This document shows, piece by piece, positions 6,443 through 13,764 of a stretch of 13,824 bases of DNA. Under the pieces are notes generated by a model. That model made no database searches and had not been told where the DNA came from. It saw only the letters and a list, made by a program, of their open reading frames with translations. This DNA comes from an uncultured Oscillospiraceae bacterium (lineage in GTDB: Bacteria > Bacillota > Clostridia > Oscillospirales > Oscillospiraceae): assembly GCA_934635545.1 (NCBI GenBank), contig CAKTZN010000026.1, positions 1 to 13,824 on the forward strand. Reading direction: 5' to 3'. A program made the translations under genes and the position numbers. Each line of letters starts with the position of its first letter. Position 1 is the stretch's first letter.

Positions 6443-7426
6443 TTGTATGAGACGCGAAAAAAACGATGGTTCTCCCTTCTCTTCTCCTGTCTGCTGGCGT
6501 TTTCCCTTATCACCCCCGCGTGGGCGGCGGAAGGAGAGCGCACCCTGATCCCGCTGGGCAAGGCGGTGGGCATCAAGCTGTTCGCCGACGGCGCGCTGGT
6601 GGTGTCGCTGGAGGGCAGCGACACCCTGAAGGTGGGCGACCTTCTGCTGAAGGTCAACGACACCAGGGTGCAGTCCACCGAGCAGCTTCAGGCGCTGCTG
6701 CAGCAAAACGGCAGTCTGCCGGTATCCATGCAGGTGCGGCGGGGTGAGCGGCTGGTCACCTTCACGGATACGCCCCAGTGCGGCAGTGACGGCGTGTACC
6801 GCCTGGGTGCGTGGATCCGTGACAGCATGGCGGGCATCGGCACCCTGACCTACTACGATCCCCAGACCGCCAGCTACGGCGCCCTGGGCCACGGCATCAC
6901 CGATGTGGACACGGCCCAGCTCATGAGTCTCAGCAGCGGCTCCATCATGGAGACCACGGTGAAGGCGGTGAAGAAGGGCCAGCGGGGCGATCCCGGTGAG
7001 CTGAAGGGCGACTTCACGGTGCAGCGTGACGTGGGCACCCTGACGGCCAACACCAACGGCGGCATCTTCGGCAAGGTGGCCGACAGCAGCTTTATCGACG
7101 GCGCCCAGGCCATCCCCGTGGCCGCGGCCCGCGAGGTCAAGTGCGGTCCGGCCACCATTCTCTCCACCGTCAACGGCAGCCAGACGCGGGAGTATCAGGT
7201 GGAGATCCTGCGGCTGTACGGCAGCGGCACGGATACCCGCAACCTGATGCTGCGGGTGACGGATCCCCAGCTTCTGGCCGCCACCGGCGGCATCGTGCAG
7301 GGGATGAGCGGCAGCCCCATCCTGCAAAACGGCAAGCTGGTGGGCGCCGTGACCCACGTTCTCATTGACGACCCCACACGGGGCTACGGCATTTTTATGG
7401 AAAACATGCTGAACATGACGGGATGA
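6443..7426 (+). CDS. spoIVB: SpoIVB sporulation serine peptidase (PDZ plus S55 peptidase)
   Basis: SpoIVB is secreted from the forespore into the intermembrane space and cleaves SpoIVFA, releasing the SpoIVFB protease to activate sigma-K in the mother cell. With a TTG start the protein has 327 residues: a signal-peptide-like segment (5-28, ending AWA), a PDZ domain (about 40-110), and the S55 peptidase domain. Catalytic residues by comparison with B. subtilis are His150 (GALGHGITD), Asp274 (RVTD) and Ser289 (GMSGSP). The TTG at 6443 is preferred because GGTGATC (6433-6439) matches the 3' part of the extended Shine-Dalgarno at ideal spacing; GTG at 6434 lies inside that match. It is shorter than the B. 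subtilis protein, mainly at the N-terminus. No sigma-G promoter could be confirmed; GCATA near 6349 with GAAAATA near 6371 is only a weak resemblance. Confidence 0.92.
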   Translation: MYETRKKRWFSLLFSCLLAFSLITPAWAAEGERTLIPLGKAVGIKLFADGALVVSLEGSDTLKVGDLLLKVNDTRVQSTEQLQALLQQNGSLPVSMQVRRGERLVTFTDTPQCGSDGVYRLGAWIRDSMAGIGTLTYYDPQTASYGALGHGITDVDTAQLMSLSSGSIMETTVKAVKKGQRGDPGELKGDFTVQRDVGTLTANTNGGIFGKVADSSFIDGAQAIPVAAAREVKCGPATILSTVNGSQTREYQVEILRLYGSGTDTRNLMLRVTDPQLLAATGGIVQGMSGSPILQNGKLVGAVTHVLIDDPTRGYGIFMENMLNMTG

Positions 7427-7441
7427 CAGGAGGCGACCCAC

Positions 7442-7660
7442 ATGCGGTCTTTGCTGATCCGCGACACCACCCGTGAGGAGCGGGAGGAGATCGTCCGCCG
7501 GGCGCTGAACGCCTGCGGCGGAAGCTGCGACGGCTGCAATGGCTGCGGCAACTCCGGCGGCGGCCGGATCGAGGCCATTTACCAGCCCTATATCGACGGC
7601 GAAAAGGAGCTTGCTCAAATCAACGAGGAGTACTCCGCCAGCCGCCGCCTGATCCGATAG
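7442..7660 (+). CDS. Small Cys-cluster protein of unknown function downstream of spoIVB
   Basis: This 72-residue protein starts 15 nt after the spoIVB stop codon with a strong AGGAGG 8 nt before its ATG, and ends before a strong terminator, so it is probably co-transcribed with spoIVB. The N-terminus is charged and helical (DTTREEREEIVRRAL). The centre holds four cysteines spaced C-x3-C-x2-C-x2-C (25, 29, 32, 35) in a Gly-rich stretch, and the C-terminus is acidic, with YIDGEKELAQINEEY. The cysteines could bind a metal ion or an Fe-S cluster. I recall similar short Clostridia proteins carrying a doubtful label as purine biosynthesis proteins, but nothing in the sequence supports that role. 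The coding call is firm; function is unknown. Confidence 0.8.
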   Translation: MRSLLIRDTTREEREEIVRRALNACGGSCDGCNGCGNSGGGRIEAIYQPYIDGEKELAQINEEYSASRRLIR

Positions 7661-7686
7661 CTTCAACGACGATCCTATTCCTATCT

Positions 7687-7724
7687 AGAGTATGGCGCGG
7701 CATATGCCGCGCCATACTCTTTTT
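7687..7724 (+). terminator. Rho-independent terminator, 34-nt perfect palindrome
   Basis: AGAGTATGGCGCGGCAT (7687-7703) is followed directly by its exact reverse complement (7704-7720) and a run of five T (7720-7724). It ends the spoIVB / Cys-cluster transcript, just before the MATE promoter. Confidence 0.95.
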
Positions 7725-7743
7725 CCGCTGAGGAAACATCTGC

Positions 7744-7772
7744 TTGACCTTTTTCGGCGCAGACCGTATAAT
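7744..7772 (+). promoter_or_regulatory. Sigma-A type promoter of the MATE gene
   Basis: TTGACC (7744-7749) and TATAAT (7767-7772) are 17 nt apart, 36 nt ahead of the ATG at 7808 and just after the preceding terminator. Confidence 0.85.
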
Positions 7773-7807
7773 GAAAAATACGACACTGTCCGAAAGGAGG
7801 CGATCAT

Positions 7808-9211
7808 ATGGCCGGGCAGGATCTGCTCCTGTCGCTGCGTGAGGGACATCCCCTGACCCTGCGGCAGCAGACAAAGCTGACGCTGCAGCTCAGTATTCCC
7901 GCCATTCTGGCCCAGATCTCCTCCATCGTCATGCAGTACATCGACGCGTCCATGGTGGGCCGGCTGGGCCGAGACGCCTCCGCCTCCATCGGCCTGGTGG
8001 CCTCCAGCACATGGCTGTTCGGCGGATTGTGCCGGGCGCTGGTGGTGGGCTTCTCCGTGATGGTGGCCCAGCGCATCGGCGCGTGCGAGGAGCGGGACGC
8101 CCGGAATCTGGTGAAGCAGGGCCTGTTCTCCGGCATCGCCTTCGGCCTGCTGCTGGCGGCCATCGGCGCCGCCATCTCCGGCGGACTGCCCCACTGGCTC
8201 CACGCGGACAGCGCCATCTGTCCCGACGCGTCGGCGTATTTTCTGATTTTTGCCCTGTCGCTGCCCTTTGTGCAGCTCAACCGTCTGGCGGCGGGCCTGC
8301 TGGAGGCCAGCGGCAACATGCGCACGCCCAGCGTACTGCTGGTGCTGATGTGCGGCCTGGACGTGGTGTTCAACGCCGTGCTGATCTTCCCCACCCGGCA
8401 ACTTGGCGCCCTGACGCTGCCGGGTGCGGATCTGGGCGTGGCAGGCGCGGCACTGGGCACGGCGCTGGCCGAGGCGGCGGTGGGCATCGTCCTGTGCATC
8501 TGCCTGCTGCGCTCCCCCATGCTGGGCCTGCGGAAGGGCGAGCGTCTGCACTTCGTTCCCGCCCAGCTCCGGCGCGCCGTCCGGCTGGGCGCGCCTGTGG
8601 CCATCGAGCAGGCGGTCATGTCCAGCGCCCAGGTGGTGACCACCCGCATCATCGCCCCGCTGGGCACGGTGGCCATCGCCGCCAACTCCTTCGCCGTCAC
8701 CGCCGAGGCGCTGTGCTACATGCCCGGCTACGGCACCCAGAGCGCCGCCGTCACCCTGATCGGTCAGAGCGTAGGCGCCAAACGAAAGGATCTGGTCAAT
8801 CGTCTCGGCTGGGTCACGGTGCTGCTGGGGATGAGCGTTATGCTTCTCTCCTCCGCCGTTATGTACATCCTGGCCCCGTGGATCATCGGCATGCTGAGTC
8901 CCGACGCCCAGGTGGTGGCCCTGGGCACCCAGGTGCTGCGGATCGTGGTGTTTGCCGAGCCGCTGTTCGGCGCGTCCATCGTGGCCGCCGGTGTGTTCCA
9001 GGGGGCGGGCAGCTCCCTGCTGAGCTCCGTGCTGAACTTCACCAGCATGTGGGGCGTGCGCATTACGCTGACGCTGCTGATGGTGCCCCGCTGGGGGCTT
9101 CAGGGCGCGTGGATCGCCATGTGCATCGAGCTGTGCTTCCGGGGACTGCTGTTTCTGTTCTTCCTGTGGCGGAAGAAATGGCTGCCCCGCGACCTGCGGG
9201 ACGCCGCGTAG
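7808..9211 (+). CDS. MATE family efflux transporter
   Basis: This 467-residue protein is a Na+- or H+-coupled multidrug/metabolite exporter of the MATE family. It shows about 12 hydrophobic segments in two homologous halves. The first begins LTLQLSIPAILAQISSIVMQ with the family-typical YIDASMVGRLG (44-54), and the second begins after residue 255 with RRAVRLGAPVAIEQAVMSSA. A repeated IGQ(S)VGAKRKD-type loop follows segment 8, matching the IGACEERDA loop after segment 2. AAAGGAGG ends 7 nt before the ATG at 7808. It is a single-gene unit with its own promoter. The substrate cannot be told; proximity to spoIVB is probably incidental. Confidence 0.92.
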   Translation: MAGQDLLLSLREGHPLTLRQQTKLTLQLSIPAILAQISSIVMQYIDASMVGRLGRDASASIGLVASSTWLFGGLCRALVVGFSVMVAQRIGACEERDARNLVKQGLFSGIAFGLLLAAIGAAISGGLPHWLHADSAICPDASAYFLIFALSLPFVQLNRLAAGLLEASGNMRTPSVLLVLMCGLDVVFNAVLIFPTRQLGALTLPGADLGVAGAALGTALAEAAVGIVLCICLLRSPMLGLRKGERLHFVPAQLRRAVRLGAPVAIEQAVMSSAQVVTTRIIAPLGTVAIAANSFAVTAEALCYMPGYGTQSAAVTLIGQSVGAKRKDLVNRLGWVTVLLGMSVMLLSSAVMYILAPWIIGMLSPDAQVVALGTQVLRIVVFAEPLFGASIVAAGVFQGAGSSLLSSVLNFTSMWGVRITLTLLMVPRWGLQGAWIAMCIELCFRGLLFLFFLWRKKWLPRDLRDAA

Positions 9212-9229
9212 GTGGTTTCCTTGCCCTGC

Positions 9230-9301
9230 GGGGCGATGTGGGCATCGCCCCCTACAACAGGTACGATAGAATCCCGTAGGGGCCGATGCCCACATCGGCC
9301 C
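9230..9301. repeat. Twin-hairpin inverted repeat (intergenic repeat element)
   Basis: Two 26-nt arms (9230-9255 and 9276-9301) form an imperfect inverted repeat with two mismatches around a 20-nt spacer. Each arm also folds on itself: GGGGCGATG/CATCGCCCC on the left and GGGCCGATG/CATCGGCCC on the right, both with 4-nt loops. This architecture resembles short GTAGGGGC...-type repeats I recall as common in Oscillospiraceae genomes. It also lies where a terminator for the MATE gene would be expected. The rest of the gap (9302-9418) holds only the next promoter and ribosome binding site. Confidence 0.75.
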
Positions 9302-9357
9302 ACACGACAGCACCGCAAATGTTTTTCACCGCGCCCCTGTCCCACCAAATCCTTTAC

Positions 9358-9386
9358 TTGACATTCACCCCGTTTTTCGGAATAAT
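9358..9386 (+). promoter_or_regulatory. Sigma-A type promoter of the membrane-bound XRE regulator
   Basis: TTGACA (9358-9363) and AATAAT (9381-9386) are 17 nt apart and about 33 nt upstream of the ATG at 9419. Confidence 0.75.
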
Positions 9387-9418
9387 AAGAGGGAAAAACC
9401 ACCCAAAGGAAGGCAACT

Positions 9419-10012
9419 ATGGACGAACGCAAGGCCACCATCGCCAGCAATCTGATCCGGCTGCGGCTGGCCGCCGGGATGACCCAGGCGGAGCTGGGCG
9501 AAAAACTGAATTATTCGGACAAATCCATCTCCAAATGGGAGCGGGGCGACGTGACCACCGACGTGTTCGTGCTGATGCAGATCGCCGAGATCTTCGGCGT
9601 GGACGTGGACTATCTCCTCAAGCCCCACAACGAGATCGAGCCCGCCATCTACAACAAGCCCGCCAACGAGGCCACCTATACCACCAACATGATCACCCTG
9701 GTGACCATTCTGGGCATCTGGACGGTGGCGCTGTTCGTGTTCGTGATCCTTTGGATCTGCGGCATGGTGGTGTGGCTGGTGTTCGTCTACGCCGTGCCCG
9801 TGTCGCTGATCACGTTTCTGGTGCTGAACTCCGTGTGGAACGGCGGCAGGAAGAACCGGTACATCATCGCCGCCCTGGTGCTCAGCATCATCGCCACCGT
9901 GTATCTGACCTTCCTGGGCCGCAACCTGTGGCAGCTCTGGCTGATGGCCATCCCGTCGCTGCTGCTGGTGTTCCTGGGGGCACGGGTCTACCGAAGCGCC
10001 CAGAAACGCTGA
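9419..10012 (+). CDS. XRE-family HTH regulator with four C-terminal membrane segments
   Basis: This 197-residue protein has an N-terminal Cro/C1-type helix-turn-helix (about 9-66: NLIRLRLAAGMTQAELGEKL, then SDKSISKWERGDVTTD and IAEIFGVDVDYLL). After a short hydrophilic linker (68-90) come about four hydrophobic segments, near 91-113, 116-137, 147-167 and 170-189. AAGGAAGG lies about 6 nt before the ATG. It is transcribed alone, between its own promoter and a strong terminator. DNA-binding is well supported; the membrane part may anchor the regulator or sense an envelope signal, which is inference. No linked toxin, transporter or peptidase suggests a target, other than the MATE gene upstream and the DegV-like gene downstream. 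Confidence 0.88.
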   Translation: MDERKATIASNLIRLRLAAGMTQAELGEKLNYSDKSISKWERGDVTTDVFVLMQIAEIFGVDVDYLLKPHNEIEPAIYNKPANEATYTTNMITLVTILGIWTVALFVFVILWICGMVVWLVFVYAVPVSLITFLVLNSVWNGGRKNRYIIAALVLSIIATVYLTFLGRNLWQLWLMAIPSLLLVFLGARVYRSAQKR

Positions 10013-10029
10013 AAAACCGTCACTCTACT

Positions 10030-10074
10030 GGGAGTAGAATCGCTCTATCATGGCGATTTTACTCCCGTTTTTTT
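10030..10074 (+). terminator. Rho-independent terminator after the XRE gene
   Basis: GGGAGTAGAATCGC (10030-10043) pairs with GCGATTTTACTCCC (10053-10066), 14 bp including one G-U pair, with a 9-nt loop and seven T at 10068-10074. Confidence 0.93.
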
Positions 10075-10101
10075 CGTAGAGTGCCTCTCGTCAGCCGTAG
10101 G

Positions 10102-10130
10102 TTGGCTTTTTCCGCCCGGTGACGTATACT
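10102..10130 (+). promoter_or_regulatory. Sigma-A type promoter of the DegV-family gene
   Basis: TTGGCT (10102-10107) and TATACT (10125-10130) are 17 nt apart, 50 nt upstream of the ATG at 10181 and just after the preceding terminator. Confidence 0.7.
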
Positions 10131-10180
10131 GGTCACAGTCCGAGACGGGCTGCAATACCAACCACAACGGAGGAACTCTC

Positions 10181-11077
10181 ATGGCATCTTACGCACTGAC
10201 CTGCTGCTCCACAGCCGACCTGACCCACGAGCATTTTGCCGCCCGTGATATTCAATACGCCTGCTTCCACTTCACCCTGAACGGCGAGACCTATCCCGAC
10301 GATCTGGGCCAGTCCATCCCCTTCCCCATCTTCTATCAGGCCATGGCCAACGGCGCCGAGACCAGCACCTCTCAGGTGAACATCTCCCAGTATCTGGACC
10401 TGTTCACCCCCATTCTGGAGAGCGGCAGGGACATCCTGCATGTCTGCCTGTCCTCCGGCCTGTCCGGCACCTATAACTCCGCCACCAGCGCCGCCCTCAT
10501 CGCCCGGGAGCAGTTCCCCGACCGGAAGATCTACATCGTGGATTCCCTGGGCGCCTCCTCCGGCTACGGCCTTATTATGGAGACCCTGGCCGACCTGCGG
10601 GACGGCGGCATGGACATCGACACCCTGCACCAGTGGATCGAGGAGAATAAGCTGCGGATGAACCACTGGTTCTTCTCCACCGACCTGAGCTTCTATGTGA
10701 AGGGCGGCCGCATCTCCAAGGCGGCGGGCTTCATCGGCGGCGTGCTGGGCATCTGCCCGCTGCTGAACATGGACGAGCAGGGCCACCTGATCCCCCGCGC
10801 CAAGATCCGCTCCAAGAAGAAGGTCATCCAGGAGATGCTGCTGCGGATGGAGCAGTACGCCGACAACGGCCTGGATTATGACGGCAAGTGCTTTATCTCC
10901 CAGTCCGAGTGCTACGACGACGCCCGCGCCCTGGCCAATCTCATTGAGGCCAAGTTCCCCAAGCTGAACGGCAAGGTGGAGATCAACTATGTGGGCACCA
11001 CCATCGGCAGCCATACCGGCCCCGGCACCGTGGCCCTGTTCTTCTGGGGCCGCGACCGCAAGCTCCCTCTGCTTTGA
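10181..11077 (+). CDS. DegV family fatty-acid-binding protein (FakB-like)
   Basis: DegV/FakB proteins bind one fatty acid and, in Firmicutes, present it to the kinase FakA to make acyl-phosphate for phospholipid synthesis. The 298-residue protein has the family motifs: CCSTADL near the N-terminus (8-14), TSTSQ (61-65), SSGLSGTYNSA (91-101), YIVDS (118-122), YVKGGRIS (172-179) and the C-terminal GSHTGPGTVALFFWG (276-290). Length is typical. AGGAG lies about 8 nt before the ATG. It is a single-gene unit with its own promoter and terminator; no fakA is in the window. Which fatty acid it carries cannot be told. An acyl-handling role would be compatible with the SPT-like operon, but nothing links the two directly. 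Confidence 0.93.
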   Translation: MASYALTCCSTADLTHEHFAARDIQYACFHFTLNGETYPDDLGQSIPFPIFYQAMANGAETSTSQVNISQYLDLFTPILESGRDILHVCLSSGLSGTYNSATSAALIAREQFPDRKIYIVDSLGASSGYGLIMETLADLRDGGMDIDTLHQWIEENKLRMNHWFFSTDLSFYVKGGRISKAAGFIGGVLGICPLLNMDEQGHLIPRAKIRSKKKVIQEMLLRMEQYADNGLDYDGKCFISQSECYDDARALANLIEAKFPKLNGKVEINYVGTTIGSHTGPGTVALFFWGRDRKLPLL

Positions 11078-11128
11078 TCGATTCTTTCAATATCTTCCTC
11101 TCCCCTTTGCATTGATCCCCTTCCCTGT

Positions 11129-11163
11129 GAAGAAAGGCCGCCCGGTTTGGGCGGTCTTTCTTC
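11129..11163 (+). terminator. Rho-independent terminator after the DegV-family gene
   Basis: GAAGAAAGGCCGCCC (11129-11143) pairs with GGGCGGTCTTTCTTC (11149-11163), 15 bp with one G-U pair, and a GGTTT loop. The T-rich right arm serves as the tail. Confidence 0.88.
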
Positions 11164-11198
11164 GTTATGGAATACTTTTCCGCGCCGTAAGCAAAGTA

Positions 11199-11229
11199 GC
11201 GGAGGAGGGGCTGAAAGCCCCTCCTCCGC
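11199..11229 (-). terminator. Hairpin terminator downstream of copA (minus strand)
   Basis: A perfect 13-bp stem, GCGGAGGAGGGGC (11199-11211) with GCCCCTCCTCCGC (11217-11229), has a 5-nt loop. Read on the minus strand it lies 22 nt after the copA stop and is followed by the moderately T-rich TACTTTGCTT. Confidence 0.75.
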
Positions 11230-11250
11230 GCGCAAAGCGGGATGGTGTTT

Positions 11251-11451
11251 TTACTGGATCCCCTTGACGGTATAGCCCGCGTCGGTGACGGCGGCGCGGA
11301 TGGCCTCGTCGGTCACGTCGCCCTCCACCACGGCGGTGCCCGCCGCCAGATCTACGGTGGCCTTCACGCCGGGCAGGGCGTTCAGCGCCTTCTCCACATG
11401 GGCCACGCAGTGATTGCACATCATGCCCTCGATGGTCACGGTCTTTTTCAT
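11251..11451 (-). CDS. Possible free CopZ-like copper chaperone from an internal start in copA
   Basis: Inside the copA frame, ATG at 11451 is preceded by GAGGAGGAA with AGGAGG 8 nt upstream, a textbook Shine-Dalgarno. Starting there gives a 66-residue protein, beginning [15 protein letters not shown] and ending TVKGIQ, the usual size and form of a stand-alone CopZ, with both copper-binding Cys (12 and 15) and the family's helical [13 protein letters not shown]. It would carry Cu+ in the cytosol to CopA or CsoR. It is nested in frame in copA and shares its stop. The site is seen in the sequence; actual internal initiation is inference. The alternative is that this is only the pump's C-terminal domain and the site is a relic of two formerly separate genes. 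Confidence 0.5.
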   Translation of the reverse strand: MKKTVTIEGMMCNHCVAHVEKALNALPGVKATVDLAAGTAVVEGDVTDEAIRAAVTDAGYTVKGIQ

Positions 11452-13752
11452 GGTCGGTTCCTCCTCATTGTCTTTGTCAGCAATATTCTCTGTCGCCGCC
11501 GTACTGGCGGCGCTGGATACAGGCTTGGTCTTCGGCTTCCACAGCCGCAGGCGCAGGGCGTTGGACACCACGCACACGGAGCTGAGGGACATGCAGGCCG
11601 CGGCGATCATGGGGTTCAGCAGCAGGCCCAGCGCCGGGTACAGCACGCCCGCCGCCACGGGGATGCCCACGCTGTTGTAGAAGAAGGCCCAGAACAGGTT
11701 CTGCCGGATGTTCCGCAGCACGGCCCGGCTCAGCTCGGCGGCGGAGGCCACGTCGGCCAAGCTGCTCTTCATCAGCACGATATCCGCCGACTCGATGGCG
11801 ATGTCGGTGCCCGCGCCGATGGCAAGGCCCACGTCCGCCTGCACCAGGGCCGGGGCGTCGTTGATGCCGTCGCCCACCATGGCCACCAGTTGGTCCTCCT
11901 TCTGGAGCTTTTCCACGCAGGCGGCCTTATCCTGGGGCAGCACCTGGGCGATGACCTGATCCACGCCCACCTGGCGGGCGATGGCGTTGGCGGTCTGGGT
12001 ATTGTCGCCGGTCAGCAGCACCACCCGGCAGCCGGAGCGCTTCAGGGCCGCGATGGCGGCGGCGCTGTCAGGCTTCACGGTGTCGGCCACCGCCAGCATG
12101 CCCAGCAGCTTCCCCGCCTCGGCGAAGTACAGAACCGTCTTGCCGTCGTTGGCCCACGCCTCAGATTGGGCGGAAAACGGTGCAATATCCACCCCATTCT
12201 GGTGCATAAAGGTACCGTTTCCGGCGAATATTTTCTGCCCGTCCAGCACCGCCTGCACACCGCCGCCGGGGACGGCGGTGAAATCCGTCACCTCGCACAG
12301 GGGGATGTGCCGCTCCTGGGCCGCCTCGGTGACGGCCCGGCTGAGGGGATGCTCACTGGGCTGCTCCACGCTGGCCGCCACGCAGAGGAGTTCCTCCTCC
12401 GTGACGCCCTCCGCCGCCAGACAGTCAGTCAGGCGGGGCTTGCCCTCGGTGACGGTGCCGGTCTTATCCAGCACCACCGTATTCACACGGCCCATCAGCT
12501 CCAGGGACTGGGCGGATTTGATGAGGATGCCGTTCTCCGCCGCCTTGCCGGTGCCCACCATGATGGCCACGGGCGTGGCCAGTCCCAGGGCACAGGGGCA
12601 GGAGATCACCAGCACGGCGATGCCCACGGAGAGGCAGAACTGGACGCTCTGCCCGCCCACGAAGGCCCACAGCAGCGCCGCCGCCAGCGCGATGGACATG
12701 ACCACCGGCACGAACACGCCGCTGATCTTGTCGGCCAGGCGGGAGATGGGCGCCTTACTGGAGGACGCCTCCTCCATCAGCTTCACGATCTGGGACAGGG
12801 TGGTATCCGCGCCCACGCGGGTGGCCTCCAGCTCCAGATAGCCGCTCTGGTTCACGGTGGCGGAGGTGACGGGGTCGCCCACAGTCTTCTCCACCGGCAG
12901 GCTCTCGCCGGTGATGGCGGACTCGTCCACCGAGCCGCTGCCGGACACCACCACGCCGTCCACGGGGATCTTGCCGCCCTGGCGCACCACCACGATGTCA
13001 CCCTTTTGGATGTCCTCCGCCGCCACGGTGACCTCCACGCCGTTGCGCTTGACAACGGCGCTGTCGGGAGCCAGGGCCAGCAGGGCGGAGATGGCGTCAG
13101 TGGTCTTTCCCTTACTACGCTCCTCCAGATACTTGCCCACCGTCACCAGTGCGCAGATCATGCCCGCCGACTCGAAGTACAGCTCCGGCATGCCGGACAC
13201 CTGTCCGGCGGCAAGACGCACCATCTCGATGAGGCTGTACAGCAGTCCCGCGCTGGCGCCCAGCGCCACCAGCGTGTCCATGTTGGGGCTGCGGCGGAAG
13301 AGCTGGGTGAAGCCCACGGTGAAATAGCTGCGGTTCAGGATCAGGATGGGCACGCAGAACACCAGTTGGGAAATGGCATGGGTCAGGTGGCTGGCCGTCA
13401 GGAAGCCGGGCAGGGGCAGGCCCATCATGTGGCCCATGCTGATATAGAACAGGGGCACCAGGCACACGATGGACCACACCAGACGGCGGCGCATCTTCGC
13501 CAGGGCCGCGTCCTGCTCCTTGTGGACATCCTGCTTCACGTCGGACGCCCGTTTGGCGCCGTAGCCGCCGCTCTCCACCGCGGAGATGATCTGCTCCGCC
13601 GTCACCTTTTCCGGGTCATAGTCCACCAGCATGGTGCCCAGCATCAGGTTCACCACCGCACTGTCAACGCCGGGCAGTGCGCCCGCCGCCTTTTCCACAT
13701 GGGCCGAGCAGGCCGCGCAGGTCATGCCCGTCACCACAAATTTTTCTTTCAT
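11251..13752 (-). CDS. copA: Cu+-exporting P1B-type ATPase with a fused C-terminal CopZ-like domain
   Basis: This 833-residue ATPase pumps Cu+ out of the cytosol. In order it has an N-terminal heavy-metal-binding domain (GMTCAAC, Cys12 and Cys15), about eight membrane segments, TGES (281-284), the metal-site CPC (385-387), the phosphorylated Asp429 in DKTGT, HP (468-469), TGDN (581-584) and GDGINDAP (627-634). YN near 692 in segment 7 and MSLSSV near 721 in segment 8 are Cu+-type determinants. After a low-complexity linker (about 741-767) comes a second metal-binding domain, residues 768-833, with GMMCNHC (Cys779, Cys782). ATG at 13752 is chosen over GTG at 13755 because AGGAGG lies 7 nt before it. 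It follows a probable csoR by 12 nt, so copper-responsive repression is likely. The C-terminal fusion is unusual. Confidence 0.95.
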   Translation of the reverse strand: MKEKFVVTGMTCAACSAHVEKAAGALPGVDSAVVNLMLGTMLVDYDPEKVTAEQIISAVESGGYGAKRASDVKQDVHKEQDAALAKMRRRLVWSIVCLVPLFYISMGHMMGLPLPGFLTASHLTHAISQLVFCVPILILNRSYFTVGFTQLFRRSPNMDTLVALGASAGLLYSLIEMVRLAAGQVSGMPELYFESAGMICALVTVGKYLEERSKGKTTDAISALLALAPDSAVVKRNGVEVTVAAEDIQKGDIVVVRQGGKIPVDGVVVSGSGSVDESAITGESLPVEKTVGDPVTSATVNQSGYLELEATRVGADTTLSQIVKLMEEASSSKAPISRLADKISGVFVPVVMSIALAAALLWAFVGGQSVQFCLSVGIAVLVISCPCALGLATPVAIMVGTGKAAENGILIKSAQSLELMGRVNTVVLDKTGTVTEGKPRLTDCLAAEGVTEEELLCVAASVEQPSEHPLSRAVTEAAQERHIPLCEVTDFTAVPGGGVQAVLDGQKIFAGNGTFMHQNGVDIAPFSAQSEAWANDGKTVLYFAEAGKLLGMLAVADTVKPDSAAAIAALKRSGCRVVLLTGDNTQTANAIARQVGVDQVIAQVLPQDKAACVEKLQKEDQLVAMVGDGINDAPALVQADVGLAIGAGTDIAIESADIVLMKSSLADVASAAELSRAVLRNIRQNLFWAFFYNSVGIPVAAGVLYPALGLLLNPMIAAACMSLSSVCVVSNALRLRLWKPKTKPVSSAASTAATENIADKDNEEEPTMKKTVTIEGMMCNHCVAHVEKALNALPGVKATVDLAAGTAVVEGDVTDEAIRAAVTDAGYTVKGIQ

Positions 13753-13764
13753 CACGCCGCCTCC

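Noticed and set aside
7501..7590. Cys cluster of the small protein as a radical-SAM CxxxCxxC site or a SCIFF-type peptide
   Set aside because: The protein is far too small for a radical SAM enzyme, no such maturase is nearby, and the cysteine number and spacing do not fit SCIFF.
9230..9301. CRISPR array or insertion-sequence end
   Set aside because: Only two arms in inverted, not direct, orientation, with no transposase and no spacer series.
6149..9313. Long minus-strand open frames opposite spoIVB and the MATE gene
   Set aside because: No recognisable domains and Gln/His/Gly-rich composition; they are shadows of well-identified plus-strand genes.
9286..10122. Plus-strand frame overlapping the XRE gene in another frame
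   Set aside because: Arg/His-rich out-of-frame reading; the XRE gene has its own promoter, ribosome binding site and clear HTH.
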